From the NCBI GenBank assembly GCA_035690425.1, contig DASSKO010000023.1, positions 1 to 19,946 on the forward strand: a stretch of DNA of 19,946 nt, given 5' to 3'. The stretch is from DASSKO01 sp035690425 (GTDB lineage Bacteria > Actinomycetota > Actinomycetes > Propionibacteriales > Nocardioidaceae). Every line of letters starts with the position of its first letter. Position 1 is the stretch's first letter. The notes under the pieces are model-generated. The model saw only the letters and a list, made by a program, of their open reading frames with translations, was not told where the DNA came from and did no database searches. The position numbers and the translations under genes were made by a program. This document shows, piece after piece, positions 13,257-19,946 of the stretch.

Positions 13257-14081
13257 TTACTGGCCGTCGGGTGGTCGTTGCCCGTGGACGCGGGCGATGT
13301 AGCGGTCGGCTGAGCGGCGGACCGCAGCGGCGCCGTCGTGCACCACCACCCGTCCCCACCAGCCGCCGTACACCCGGTCGAAGGCGTACGGCTCGACCCT
13401 GCGGGCGATGTCGTGGACGGTGTCCTCGTCCAGCGGGATGAGGTTGGGGTAGCTCCACATGAAGCTGACCCAGTTTCGATCCTGCACGACCGTGATCGTG
13501 TCCCCGGTCAGCAGGGCACCGCGTCCGTCGGCACCGGCCGGCCAGTGCAAGACGGCCGCACCGTCGAAGTGACCGCCGATGCGGGCCAGGGTCACCCCCG
13601 GCACAGGCTCGACGGTGTCGTCGAACAGCTCGATGCGCGGCGACGATCGTTGGATCCACTGCCGGTCGGCCGTCGGGACCAGCACCCGGGCGTCGAAGGC
13701 CTCGGCGAACTCGATGTTGGCCGCATAGAAGTGCGGATGCGACATGCAGACGGCCGCGATCCCGCCGAGGTCCGAGATCTGCCGATGGGCGTTGTCGTCG
13801 AGCAGGGACACGCAGTCCCACAGCACGTTGCCCGCCGGGGTGCGGACCAGCAGCGCGCGCTGGCCGATGGCGAAGGACGGCTCGACGCCGATGCCCACCA
13901 GGCCCGGCTCCTCCTCCCGCACGACGGTGGCGTGCGTCTGCGCGAGCTCGCGCATCGTGGTCCACAGCTGGCCGTCCCACCCGACGTACTGGCGTTCGTC
14001 GTCGCAGATAGGGCAACGCGTCGGCGGCTGCTCGGTCTCGGCGTACTGCACGCCGCACGTCTGGCAGATCCACGCTGGCAC
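13257..14081 (-). CDS. Metallo-beta-lactamase-fold protein with N-terminal rubredoxin-like zinc ribbon
   Basis: The 274-residue protein begins with a zinc ribbon (Cys6-x2-Cys9 and Cys23-x2-Cys26), followed by a metallo-beta-lactamase fold with LWDCVSLLDD, MSHPHFYAAN, IGGHFDGAAVLHW (His171) and LLTGDTITVV (Asp194). The usual metal motif HxHxDH is changed here: His115 and His117 remain, but the next two expected ligands are Tyr119 and Ala120. The enzyme may therefore bind one metal, use different ligands or have lost hydrolase activity. The GTG start at 14079-14081 has GGAGG 6 nt upstream. TATCCT on the minus strand, between this gene and the next, may be its -10. The function is unknown. Confidence 0.85.
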   Translation of the reverse strand: MPAWICQTCGVQYAETEQPPTRCPICDDERQYVGWDGQLWTTMRELAQTHATVVREEEPGLVGIGVEPSFAIGQRALLVRTPAGNVLWDCVSLLDDNAHRQISDLGGIAAVCMSHPHFYAANIEFAEAFDARVLVPTADRQWIQRSSPRIELFDDTVEPVPGVTLARIGGHFDGAAVLHWPAGADGRGALLTGDTITVVQDRNWVSFMWSYPNLIPLDEDTVHDIARRVEPYAFDRVYGGWWGRVVVHDGAAAVRRSADRYIARVHGQRPPDGQ

Positions 14082-14156
14082 TGACGGCCTCCCACCCTCA
14101 TCATGACGCCTACCGTCCGGCGTACTCGCCCTCAGGATAGGAGCCGGGTACGGCGG

Positions 14157-14699
14157 TCACGGCGCCGGCGCGTAGCGCAGGTGCAGCACACCGGTGTCGA
14201 GGGTCGCGCTGGAGAGCAGCTCGAGGGGGTACGTCGTCGCATCCTCGAACAACCGCTGGCCCGACCCGACCGCGATCGGGTGCACCAGCAGCGAGAGCTC
14301 GTCGAGCAGGCCGTTGGCCAGCAACCAGCGCGCGGTGGTGGCGCTGCCGGACATCCCGATGTCGCCGTCGGTGCTGTCCTTGGCCGCTTGGACCCTGCTG
14401 GCCACGTCACCGGAGAGCACCGTGGTGTGCTGCCACGCCGGATCGGTCAGGGTGGTGGACATCACGTACTTCGGGATGGTGTTGATGAACTCCGAGAACG
14501 GCACCTCCGGGCCCTGCGCGGGCCAGTACGACGACCACTCGTCGTACAGCCTGCGGCCCATCAGGAACGCCGTGCTGGCCTCCATCCCCTTGCCGATGAT
14601 CGCGCCCATCGCGTCGTCGAAGTACGGGAAGTGCCACTCGTGGGGCGACTCCACGACGCCGTCGAGGGAGATGAAGAAGTTCGAGACGATCCTGCCCAT
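14157..14699 (-). CDS. Dihydrofolate reductase family protein (RibD C-terminal-like)
   Basis: The 180-residue protein has the fold of DHFR/RibD C-terminal reductases: MGRIVSNFFISLDGVVESP at the start, TAFLMGRRLYDEWSSYWP for the second conserved block, GDIGMSGSATTARWLLANGL with the NADPH-binding glycine-rich turn, and DELSLLVHPIAVGSGQRLFE near the end. These standalone proteins are common in actinobacteria and are rarely true DHFRs; a flavin or pterin-like reductase is a guess. The ATG at 14697-14699 follows GAGGAG. It is divergent from the toxin-antitoxin operon with about 100 bp between and downstream (75 bp) of the metallo-beta-lactamase-like gene only in map order. Confidence 0.88.
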   Translation of the reverse strand: MGRIVSNFFISLDGVVESPHEWHFPYFDDAMGAIIGKGMEASTAFLMGRRLYDEWSSYWPAQGPEVPFSEFINTIPKYVMSTTLTDPAWQHTTVLSGDVASRVQAAKDSTDGDIGMSGSATTARWLLANGLLDELSLLVHPIAVGSGQRLFEDATTYPLELLSSATLDTGVLHLRYAPAP

Positions 14700-14776
14700 G
14701 GCGCTGCTCCTCGAGATGCGGTGAAACCAGTCAGCAACTCAGACCGCGTGAGCCCTCAGAACTCATCGGCGATAGC

Positions 14777-14795
14777 CGGTCCTTCGGGAGGACCG
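14777..14795. other. Hairpin in the gap before the toxin-antitoxin operon
   Basis: CGGTCCT-TCGGG-AGGACCG is a perfect 7-bp stem with a 5-base loop, 4 bp before the operator palindrome. It could be a second operator half, a terminator for readthrough, or nothing. Confidence 0.35.
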
Positions 14796-14798
14796 ATG

Positions 14799-14819
14799 TA
14801 GCACCTTGCGTGCTATAAC
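14799..14819 (+). promoter_or_regulatory. Toxin-antitoxin promoter with palindromic operator over the -10
   Basis: TAGCAC-CTTGC-GTGCTA (14799-14815) is a perfect 6-5-6 inverted repeat that overlaps TATAAC (14814-14819). That -10 lies 6 nt before the ATG at 14826 with no ribosome site, so the transcript is probably leaderless. Antitoxin (or complex) binding here would block the promoter, the usual autoregulation of Phd/VapB antitoxins. Confidence 0.65.
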
Positions 14820-14825
14820 GGGCGC

Positions 14826-15110
14826 ATGGAGCGCATCGGTGTTCGGGAACTTCGTCAGAACGCATCGCGGTATCTCGCGCTGGTGAAGGCGGGCGAGACG
14901 GTGGAAGTAACCGAACGGGGTGAGCTGGTTGCCCTGCTGGTGTCCCCGCATGGCTCCCGAACGGCGAGAGATCGGATGGTCGCCGCTGGAAGACTCATCC
15001 CCGCGGTCAACCCGACCGGACGCCTGCACTCCCCCCGGCCCGTGCCGGTCACCTCCGCCGAGCCGACCAACCAGCAACTGCTCGACGCCGAGCGCAAGGA
15101 ACGGCTGTGA
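14826..15110 (+). CDS. Phd/YefM-type antitoxin (VapB partner of a PIN toxin)
   Basis: The 94-residue protein has the prevent-host-death N-terminal DNA-binding fold (MERIGVRELRQNASRYLALV, then KAGETVEVTERGELVALLV), followed by an extended toxin-binding tail ending QLLDAERKERL. It neutralises the PIN toxin encoded next, with which it overlaps by 4 nt (GTGA), and is expected to repress its own promoter through the palindrome at 14799-14815. Length and order (antitoxin first) are typical. This is the second toxin-antitoxin-like pair in the window and is unrelated in sequence to the DUF433/DUF5615 pair. Confidence 0.9.
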   Translation: MERIGVRELRQNASRYLALVKAGETVEVTERGELVALLVSPHGSRTARDRMVAAGRLIPAVNPTGRLHSPRPVPVTSAEPTNQQLLDAERKERL

Positions 15111-15583
15111 TCTACCTGGACTCGTCGGCGCTGATGAAACTGGTCCGCCGCGAGGACGAGACCGCGGCGCTGGCCGACTGGCTGAGCGTGCGCCATGAGC
15201 AACCAACGGTCACCAGCGAGCTGGGACGCGTCGAGGTTCTGCGGGCCGCGCGGCGCGTGGGTGGCCAAGCCACGGTGGAGGCTCGTGCGGTGATCGGCGA
15301 CCTTGACTTGGTGCCGTTGGACCGCGCGGTGCAAGACCTCGCGTGCGACATCGCCGATCCGCCCCTGCGCACCCTCGACGCCCTCCATCTAGCTTCGGCG
15401 ATATTGCTCAGCGAGGCACTGACGACATTCGTTGCCTACGACGACCGGCTCGTGGCCGCAGCCGAGGCCGCCGGCCTGGCGGTCGCTGCTCCGGGCCGGC
15501 ACTCACCAGCTCCGGGGGAAATGCCCCGCAGCAACTTCGATCGCGAGAGCAGCGGAGGTCTGGCCGACCCAGAGCCCGGGTAA
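15107..15583 (+). CDS. VapC-type PIN domain toxin
   Basis: The 158-residue protein has the PIN active site: Asp5 in YLDSSALMKL, Glu43 in LGRVEVLRAARR, Asp91 in TLDALHLASA and Asp112/Asp113 in VAYDDRL. PIN toxins are Mg2+-dependent ribonucleases that cleave tRNA or rRNA at selected sites; the target is unknown here. The GTG at 15107 overlaps the antitoxin stop, implying translational coupling. The C-terminus beyond about residue 130 (PGRHSPAPGEMPRSNFDRES and on) is longer than the PIN fold needs and may be a readthrough tail. No toxic residue is missing. Confidence 0.9.
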   Translation: MIYLDSSALMKLVRREDETAALADWLSVRHEQPTVTSELGRVEVLRAARRVGGQATVEARAVIGDLDLVPLDRAVQDLACDIADPPLRTLDALHLASAILLSEALTTFVAYDDRLVAAAEAAGLAVAAPGRHSPAPGEMPRSNFDRESSGGLADPEPG

Positions 15584-15613
15584 GTCTCAGTTGCGGATGG
15601 CACAGTGTCCGGC

Positions 15614-16225
15614 ATGACCGGACCAGATCCCAAGGCCGACCTCCACCGCTACCTGCAGGCCGCCCGCGACGCGCTGCTCTGGAAGCTCGAGGGCCTCTCG
15701 GAGTACGACGTCCGCCGCCCGATGGTGCCGACCGGCACCAACCTGCTGGGGCTGGTCAAGCACGTGGCCAGCGTCGAGCTGGGATACTTCGGCGAGACCT
15801 TTGGCCGGCCGTCCGACGAGCCGCTGCCGTGGTTCGCCGAGGACGCCGAACCCAACGCGGACATGTGGGCCGCCCCCGACGAGTCGCGCGAGTCGATCGT
15901 CGGGCTGTACCGCCGCTCCTGGGCGCATGCGGACGCCACCATCAACGCGCTCGCGCTGGACGCGACCGGCCACGTGCCGTGGTGGCCGGAGGACCGCAGC
16001 GAGGTCACGCTGCACCGGATCCTGGTGCACATGATCGCCGAGACCGACCGGCACGCCGGACACGCCGACATCGTCCGCGAGCTCATCGACGGCTTCGTAG
16101 GACTGCGGGACGACAACGACAACATGGCCGAAGGCGACCAGGCATGGTGGGCGAGCTACCGGGCCCGATTGGAGCGGGCGGCAGAGCAACAGCGTCAGCG
16201 AGCGCGCCGGCGGGCAATCTCGTAG
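15614..16225 (+). CDS. DinB / DUF664 family protein (mycothiol-transferase-like fold)
   Basis: The 203-residue protein is a four-helix bundle of the DinB superfamily, DUF664 branch. The first helix region is LHRYLQAARDALLWKLEGLS, the second LLGLVKHVASVELGYFGETF (a metal-ligand-type histidine), and the third VTLHRILVHMIAETDRHAGH followed by ADIVRELIDG, whose two histidines are the expected metal ligands. Such proteins include bacillithiol- and mycothiol-dependent transferases, but the substrate is unknown. I start at the ATG at 15614 (a GTG at 15605 is possible); there is no ribosome site, so translation may be leaderless. Its last 31 nt overlap the 3' end of rlmB on the other strand. Confidence 0.87.
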   Translation: MTGPDPKADLHRYLQAARDALLWKLEGLSEYDVRRPMVPTGTNLLGLVKHVASVELGYFGETFGRPSDEPLPWFAEDAEPNADMWAAPDESRESIVGLYRRSWAHADATINALALDATGHVPWWPEDRSEVTLHRILVHMIAETDRHAGHADIVRELIDGFVGLRDDNDNMAEGDQAWWASYRARLERAAEQQRQRARRRAIS

Positions 16226-17154
16226 AGGGCTACCCCGGCGGCCACACCGGCGTTGAGCGACTCCGCAGACTGCGACATCGGGATGGAGACCAGCTGGTCG
16301 CAGTGCTCCCGCACCAGCCGCGCCAGTCCCTTGCCCTCCGACCCCACGACGAGCACGAGGCCGTCGGTCGCCGTGTTCAGGTCGGCCACTGCCACCTCCC
16401 CCTCCGCGGCGAGACCGGCGACGAACAGTCCGGCGTCGGCGTAGGCCTTGAGCTGCCGGGACAGGTTCACCACACGTGCCACCGGCACCCGAGCCGCCGC
16501 ACCCGCGGAAGCCTTCCATGCGCCGGCCGTCATCCCGGCCGCCCTCCGCTCCGGCACCAGCACCCCGTGCGCGCCGAAGGCCGCCGCCGAGCGCACGACC
16601 GCGCCGAGGTTGCGGGGATCGGTGACACCGTCGAGTGCCACGATCAGCGGCTTCTCGGCCACCTCGTCGGCCCGCGTCAACAGGTCGTCGGGATGGGCGT
16701 ACTCGTAGGCCGGCACTTTCAGCGCCAGGCCCTGGTGGTTCAGCCCGCCGGTCATCCGGTCGAGCTCCGGGCGCGGCACCTCGAGCAGCGACAGCCGGCG
16801 GTCGGCGGCGAGGGCGAAGGCCTCGCGCATCCGGTCGTCGCGCTCGGCCATTTCCGCGACGTAGAGCCCGGTCACCGGCACCTGCTCGCGCAGCGCCTCG
16901 ACGACCGGGTTGCGTCCGACCACCCACTCGGCGGTGGGTGCTGACGCCTGCGCCGACCCCCGCGGCGGCCGCTTTCCAGCGGACTTCTGCGCCGCGCGCT
17001 TGGCCTTGTACGCCTTGTGCCCAGGCCGTTCCGTCGCCGGTGGTGTGGGTCCTTTGCCTTCCAGGCCCTTGCGGCGGCGGCCACCGGAGCCTGCCGTCGG
17101 GTTGCCTTTGCCGGTCTTCTTGATCGCGCCGCGGCGCTGACTGTTGCCTGCCAC
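16195..17154 (-). CDS. rlmB: 23S rRNA (guanosine-2251-2'-O)-methyltransferase RlmB
   Basis: The 319-residue SpoU-type methyltransferase has a basic, low-complexity N-terminal extension (about 1-78, rich in Lys/Arg/Gly), an L30e-like substrate-binding domain (WVVGRNPVVEALREQVPVTG onward) and a SPOUT catalytic domain with motif 1 ALDGVTDPRNLGAVVRSAAA, motif 2 LVVGSEGKGL and motif 3 IPMSQSAESLNAGVAAGVAL. It uses S-adenosylmethionine to methylate the ribosomal P-loop guanosine in the 50S subunit. The basic extension is common in actinobacterial members. The GTG start at 17154 follows GAGG and lies 7 nt after the cysS stop, so the two are co-transcribed and probably translationally linked. Confidence 0.93.
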   Translation of the reverse strand: MAGNSQRRGAIKKTGKGNPTAGSGGRRRKGLEGKGPTPPATERPGHKAYKAKRAAQKSAGKRPPRGSAQASAPTAEWVVGRNPVVEALREQVPVTGLYVAEMAERDDRMREAFALAADRRLSLLEVPRPELDRMTGGLNHQGLALKVPAYEYAHPDDLLTRADEVAEKPLIVALDGVTDPRNLGAVVRSAAAFGAHGVLVPERRAAGMTAGAWKASAGAAARVPVARVVNLSRQLKAYADAGLFVAGLAAEGEVAVADLNTATDGLVLVVGSEGKGLARLVREHCDQLVSIPMSQSAESLNAGVAAGVALYEIARRRAR

Positions 17155-17161
17155 TGCGTCC

Positions 17162-18580
17162 TCAGCTCTCCAGGGTCCATCGCGGACCGGTCGGGGTGTC
17201 CTCCACGTCGATCCCGGCCGCGCGCAGCTGGTCTCGCACGCGGTCCGCCGTCGCGAAGTCGCGTTCGGCCCGCGCCTGGGCACGCTGCTCCAGCAGCGAC
17301 CGCACGAGTGCGTCGGTCGCGCGCCGCAAGGCGGCGTCCTCACCGGACCCGGGCGCGTCCCAGGGGTGGGCCAGTGGGTCCAGGCCGAGCACACCGAGCA
17401 TCCGGCGGACCGAAGCGAGGTTGCCGCGCAGCGCCGGCGAGTCGCCGTCGGCGAGGAGCTTGTTGCCCTCCCGCACGACCTCGTGCACCGCCGCGACGGC
17501 GGCCGGCGTGCCCAGGTCGTCATCCATCGCCTCGACGAACTCGGCGCACGGCATACCCACCGTCGGGTCCACTCCTGCGGCAATCTCGCTCGCCCGAACG
17601 ACGTACCCCTCCAACCGGCGGAAGGCCGCGCCGGCCTCCTCCAACGCCTCGAAGGAGAACTCCACGTGCGAGCGGTAGTGCGGGGCGACGAGGTAGTAGC
17701 GCAGCTCGATCGGGCGGTGCGTCTTGGTGACCTCCGAGACCAGCAGCGACCAGCCCATCGACTTGCTCATCTTCTCACCGGAGGTGGTGATCCAGGCGTT
17801 GTGCATCCACCAGCGGGCGAACGGCCGACCGGCCGCAGCCGACTGGGCGAGCTCGTTCTCGTGGTGCGGGAACTGCAGGTCGATGCCTCCGCCGTGGATG
17901 TCGAACTCCGCACCGAGGTACTTGCCGACCATCGCCGAGCACTCCAGGTGCCAGCCCGGCCGACCGCGACCCCATGGCGTGGGCCACGACGCCGAGTGCG
18001 GCTCGCCGTCCTTGTGCCCTTTCCACAACGCGAAGTCTCGGGGGTCGCGCTTGCCCCTCGGGTCGGCGTCCTCGGCCGCCTGCATGTCGTCGAGCCGCTG
18101 CCCCGACAACGAGCCGTACGGCGGCCAGGAGCCCACGTCGAAGTAGACGTCACCGGACCCGTCGGCGGCGGGGTAGGCGTGGCCGGTGTCGATGAGCTCG
18201 TGGATCAGCTCGACCATCTCCGGGATGTGGCCGGTGGCTCGCGGCTCGTAGGTCGGCGGCCGGCATCCGAGGACGTCATAGGCTTGGTGCAGCGCACGTT
18301 CGTTGGTGTAGGCGTGCGCCCACCACTCGTGGCCGAGCTCGGCGGACTTGGCCAGGATCTTGTCGTCGATGTCGGTGACGTTGGCGACGATGGTCACGTC
18401 GTACCCGCTGTGCTCGAGCCAGCGGCGCAGCACGTCGAAGACCACCTCCTTGCGGATGTGGCCGACGTGCGGCGCGGACTGCACCGTCAACCCGCAGTGG
18501 TAGATCCCGACCTGGCCGGCACGCAGCGGCACGAAGTCACGGACTTCGCGGGTGGCGGTGTCGTACAGGCGCAGACTCAC
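17162..18580 (-). CDS. cysS: Cysteinyl-tRNA synthetase
   Basis: The 472-residue class I synthetase has the HIGH-like HVGH (38-41), the KMSKS loop (270-274) and the zinc ligands Cys29, Cys214, His239 and Glu243. The C-terminal helical region carries the anticodon-binding part (RVRDQLRAAGIDVEDTPTGP near the end). It charges tRNA-Cys. Its length and intact KMSKS separate it from the related mycothiol ligase MshC. The frame is open to 18625, but I start at the GTG at 18580 (VSLRLYDTATREV). TAGGCT on the minus strand at 18593-18588 ends 7 nt before that codon and no ribosome site exists, so the transcript is likely leaderless. Confidence 0.95.
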   Translation of the reverse strand: MSLRLYDTATREVRDFVPLRAGQVGIYHCGLTVQSAPHVGHIRKEVVFDVLRRWLEHSGYDVTIVANVTDIDDKILAKSAELGHEWWAHAYTNERALHQAYDVLGCRPPTYEPRATGHIPEMVELIHELIDTGHAYPAADGSGDVYFDVGSWPPYGSLSGQRLDDMQAAEDADPRGKRDPRDFALWKGHKDGEPHSASWPTPWGRGRPGWHLECSAMVGKYLGAEFDIHGGGIDLQFPHHENELAQSAAAGRPFARWWMHNAWITTSGEKMSKSMGWSLLVSEVTKTHRPIELRYYLVAPHYRSHVEFSFEALEEAGAAFRRLEGYVVRASEIAAGVDPTVGMPCAEFVEAMDDDLGTPAAVAAVHEVVREGNKLLADGDSPALRGNLASVRRMLGVLGLDPLAHPWDAPGSGEDAALRRATDALVRSLLEQRAQARAERDFATADRVRDQLRAAGIDVEDTPTGPRWTLES

Positions 18581-18672
18581 GCGGGCCAGCCTATCGAGGT
18601 GTGCGCCCTTGGGCAGTCCGGGCATGATGGGGCCGCCAGAGTCCGCCGTGAGCCGTCAGCCTTGTGAGCCGC

Positions 18673-19737
18673 ATGAGTCCTACCGTCCACCTGCACATCG
18701 GTGCACCCAAGTCGGGCACGTCCTACCTGCAGGCCGCACTGGTCCAGAACCAACGCGCGCTTGCCGACGACGGCGTTCTCTTCCCCGGCCGGCTGATCGA
18801 CCATATCCGGGCAGCCGAGGGTGTCTTGGGTGCTCCCCGCCTCGAAAAGCGCTGGGACCAGCTGGCAGAGAAGGTGCGCTCGTTCGACGGTGCGGCCGCC
18901 GTCATCTCGATGGAGCTGTTGTGCACCGCGACGCCTCGCCAGGCCCGTCGCGCGGTGGCGGCGTTCGACGGCCTGGACGTGCGCGTCGTCCTCACCGCCC
19001 GAGACCTCGCCCGAGTGATCCCCGCCCAGTGGCAGGAGTCCACCCAGTTCCGCCACACCTGGTCGTTCCAGGACTACCTGGCCGGCGTGACCGCGCGCAG
19101 ACCACGGCAAGACCCGGCCGGACGCAGCTTCTGGCGCCAGCACGATCTCGACCACATCCTTGGCACCTGGTCGGGGGCCGTGGGCGCCGACCACGTGACG
19201 GTGGTGACGCTGCCGCAGCGCACCGGCGAGCCAGACCTGCTGTGGCGACGCTTTAGCGCGGCCGTGGGTATCGAGTCCGGCCGCTACGAGCTTCCGGCCA
19301 CGGCGAACGAATCGCTGGGTGCGGCGTCCGCGGAGCTAATGCGCCGGGTCAACGAGGCTCTGGCGGGCACCGACCTCGGACCTCGCGAGTACGCCAGGAA
19401 CTGCCGGCAGCTGCTGGCGAAGACGGTGCTGGCGGCGCGCAGCCGCGAAGAGCCGAGGCTGGCCCTGCCCGGCGGTCTGCAACCCTGGGCGGCCGAGCGG
19501 TCGGCCCAGGCCGTCGCCGCGATCCGCGACCGCGGCGTGCAGGTGGTGGGCGATTTGGACGACCTGCGGTCGCCGGAGGTCTCGCCGACACGGGACGGCG
19601 GCCCACCGGGCATCGACCGGCCGGACGTCGACCCCGCCCAGCTGCCCCCGGAGGCGCTCCTCGACGCCGCGGTCGACGCGATCGCCGGACTGGTCACCCT
19701 CCGGGTCGATCAGGAGCGCAGACGCCGCAGCCGGTGA
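18673..19737 (+). CDS. Sulfotransferase-like P-loop protein
   Basis: The 354-residue protein opens with HLHIGAPKSGTSYLQAAL, matching the 5'-phosphosulfate-binding loop (P-K-x-G-T-x-x-L) of PAPS-dependent sulfotransferases. A later stretch, DVRVVLTARDLARVIPAQWQ, resembles the 3'-phosphate-binding strand-helix (VxxxRDPxxxxxSxW), although the serine and proline are replaced. It would transfer sulfate from PAPS to an unidentified acceptor. The C-terminus (LPGGLQPWAAERSAQAVAAI and beyond, then a Pro/Asp-rich linker) is not recognised. The start is the ATG at 18673; the GTG at 18664 is also possible. It is divergent from cysS with 92 bp between, and the insertion sequence lies just downstream. Confidence 0.75.
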   Translation: MSPTVHLHIGAPKSGTSYLQAALVQNQRALADDGVLFPGRLIDHIRAAEGVLGAPRLEKRWDQLAEKVRSFDGAAAVISMELLCTATPRQARRAVAAFDGLDVRVVLTARDLARVIPAQWQESTQFRHTWSFQDYLAGVTARRPRQDPAGRSFWRQHDLDHILGTWSGAVGADHVTVVTLPQRTGEPDLLWRRFSAAVGIESGRYELPATANESLGAASAELMRRVNEALAGTDLGPREYARNCRQLLAKTVLAARSREEPRLALPGGLQPWAAERSAQAVAAIRDRGVQVVGDLDDLRSPEVSPTRDGGPPGIDRPDVDPAQLPPEALLDAAVDAIAGLVTLRVDQERRRRSR

Positions 19738-19857
19738 CGGCCCGGCGGACACCCGCCCCTCCGCATTTGGCTGGGTACCTTGCCAGATCGGGAGTTCCCC
19801 ACCGAAATTTGGGCTCTTCTGACATATCTGTGGGCGGTTTCCGCATGCCCTGAGTGG

Positions 19858-19928
19858 CGCACGCCGTTCCCTGACTAGGTTTCTGAGCTGTCAAGGAACA
19901 GAAACTATGAGCAGGAGAACGGCGTGCG
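19858..19928 (+). promoter_or_regulatory. Transposase leader with alternative hairpins over the ribosome site
   Basis: Arms at 19858-19869 and 19917-19928 are perfect 12-base complements and would bury the end of the AGGAG site and the GTG start. Within the span GTTTCTG (19879-19885) pairs with CAGAAAC (19899-19905). A competing stem pairs 19866-19875 with 19890-19899 (one mismatch) and uses part of the same upstream arm, leaving the start codon free. The pairing is directly visible; a role in translation control is inferred. Confidence 0.5.
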
Positions 19929-19946
19929 TGGTGTCAGCCTATGGCG
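19924..19946 (+). CDS. ISL3-type transposase, first codons only
   Basis: GTG at 19924 reads MRGVSLW, which resembles the usual ISL3 transposase beginning (M-R-x-V-x-L-W-R). It is preceded by AGGAG with a 6-nt spacer. Only seven full codons are visible, so the call depends on the terminal-repeat-like sequence upstream and the N-terminal match. An alternative ATG at 19906 in another frame has no such match. Confidence 0.55.

Larger units (their letters stand above)
19811..19946 (+). mobile_element. Left end of an ISL3-like insertion sequence (cut by the window)
   Basis: GGGCTCTTCTGACATATCTG at 19811-19830 looks like the GGCTCTTC-type terminal inverted repeat of ISL3 elements, preceded by AT-rich CGAAATTT (19803-19810), a candidate 8-bp target duplication. 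Base composition drops relative to the neighbouring gene. The start of a transposase follows at 19924. The far end is outside the window. Confidence 0.6.

Noticed and set aside
15343..16944. 533-codon plus-strand frame across vapC, dinB and rlmB
   Set aside because: Arginine- and proline-rich shadow with no domain, overlapping three recognised genes.
17155..17583. Upstream extension of the rlmB frame
   Set aside because: It is an alternative frame of cysS; the rlmB start at 17154 has its own ribosome site.

Overview
The window is high-GC DNA in an actinobacterial style. Start codons are often GTG, several start codons lie 6-7 nt downstream of a TAnnnT-type -10 (leaderless transcripts), and the families present (DUF4032, DUF664/DinB, SoxR with CX2CXCX5C, a cysS-rlmB pair, ISL3-type insertion sequence) are typical of Actinomycetota. 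I cannot name the genus.

Layout. At 1-1225 (minus strand) lies the start of an ABC importer operon: a lipoprotein solute-binding protein of the iron(III) type, then the first 46 codons of its permease. From about 1520 to 4536 is a low-gene-density accessory region anchored on a complete tRNA-Thr(TGT) gene (minus, 4464-4536). A 45-nt copy of the tRNA 3' half lies 2.08 kb away in direct orientation (2383-2427), and a weaker third tail lies at 1521-1552. This is the footprint of one or more integrative elements. Beside the 45-nt copy is a 10-bp-period repeat array that could be integrase arm sites. The region carries a VOC-family gene, a DUF5615/DUF433 toxin-antitoxin-like pair, and decayed pieces of an integrase-like gene, a DUF2293-like gene and an unidentified gene.

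From 4702 to 8689 are mostly single-gene units: a hemerythrin-like protein, an MFS transporter, a CsbD stress protein with a convincing SigB/SigF-type promoter, soxR divergent from a 43-codon stub resembling a transketolase N-terminus, and a D-2-hydroxyacid (phosphoglycerate-type) dehydrogenase. From 8778 to 14699 are a DUF4032 kinase-like protein, an unknown membrane protein, an acyl-CoA dehydrogenase, exodeoxyribonuclease III, a rubredoxin-like/metallo-beta-lactamase fold protein and a RibD/DHFR-like reductase.

From 14799 to 15583 is a Phd/VapC toxin-antitoxin operon with a palindrome over its -10. It is followed by a DinB/DUF664 protein, then rlmB and cysS (cysS transcribed first, 7 nt apart, minus strand), a divergent sulfotransferase-like gene, and at the right edge the left end of an ISL3-like insertion sequence with the first codons of its transposase. 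The leader of that transposase can form alternative hairpins, one of which buries the ribosome binding site and start codon.

I did not find a clearly new multi-gene system. The most worthwhile signals are the tRNA-Thr integration scars with the decamer array, the transposase leader structure, the soxR/transketolase-stub intergenic region and the SigB-type csbD promoter. All family names come from reading the sequence, without database searches.
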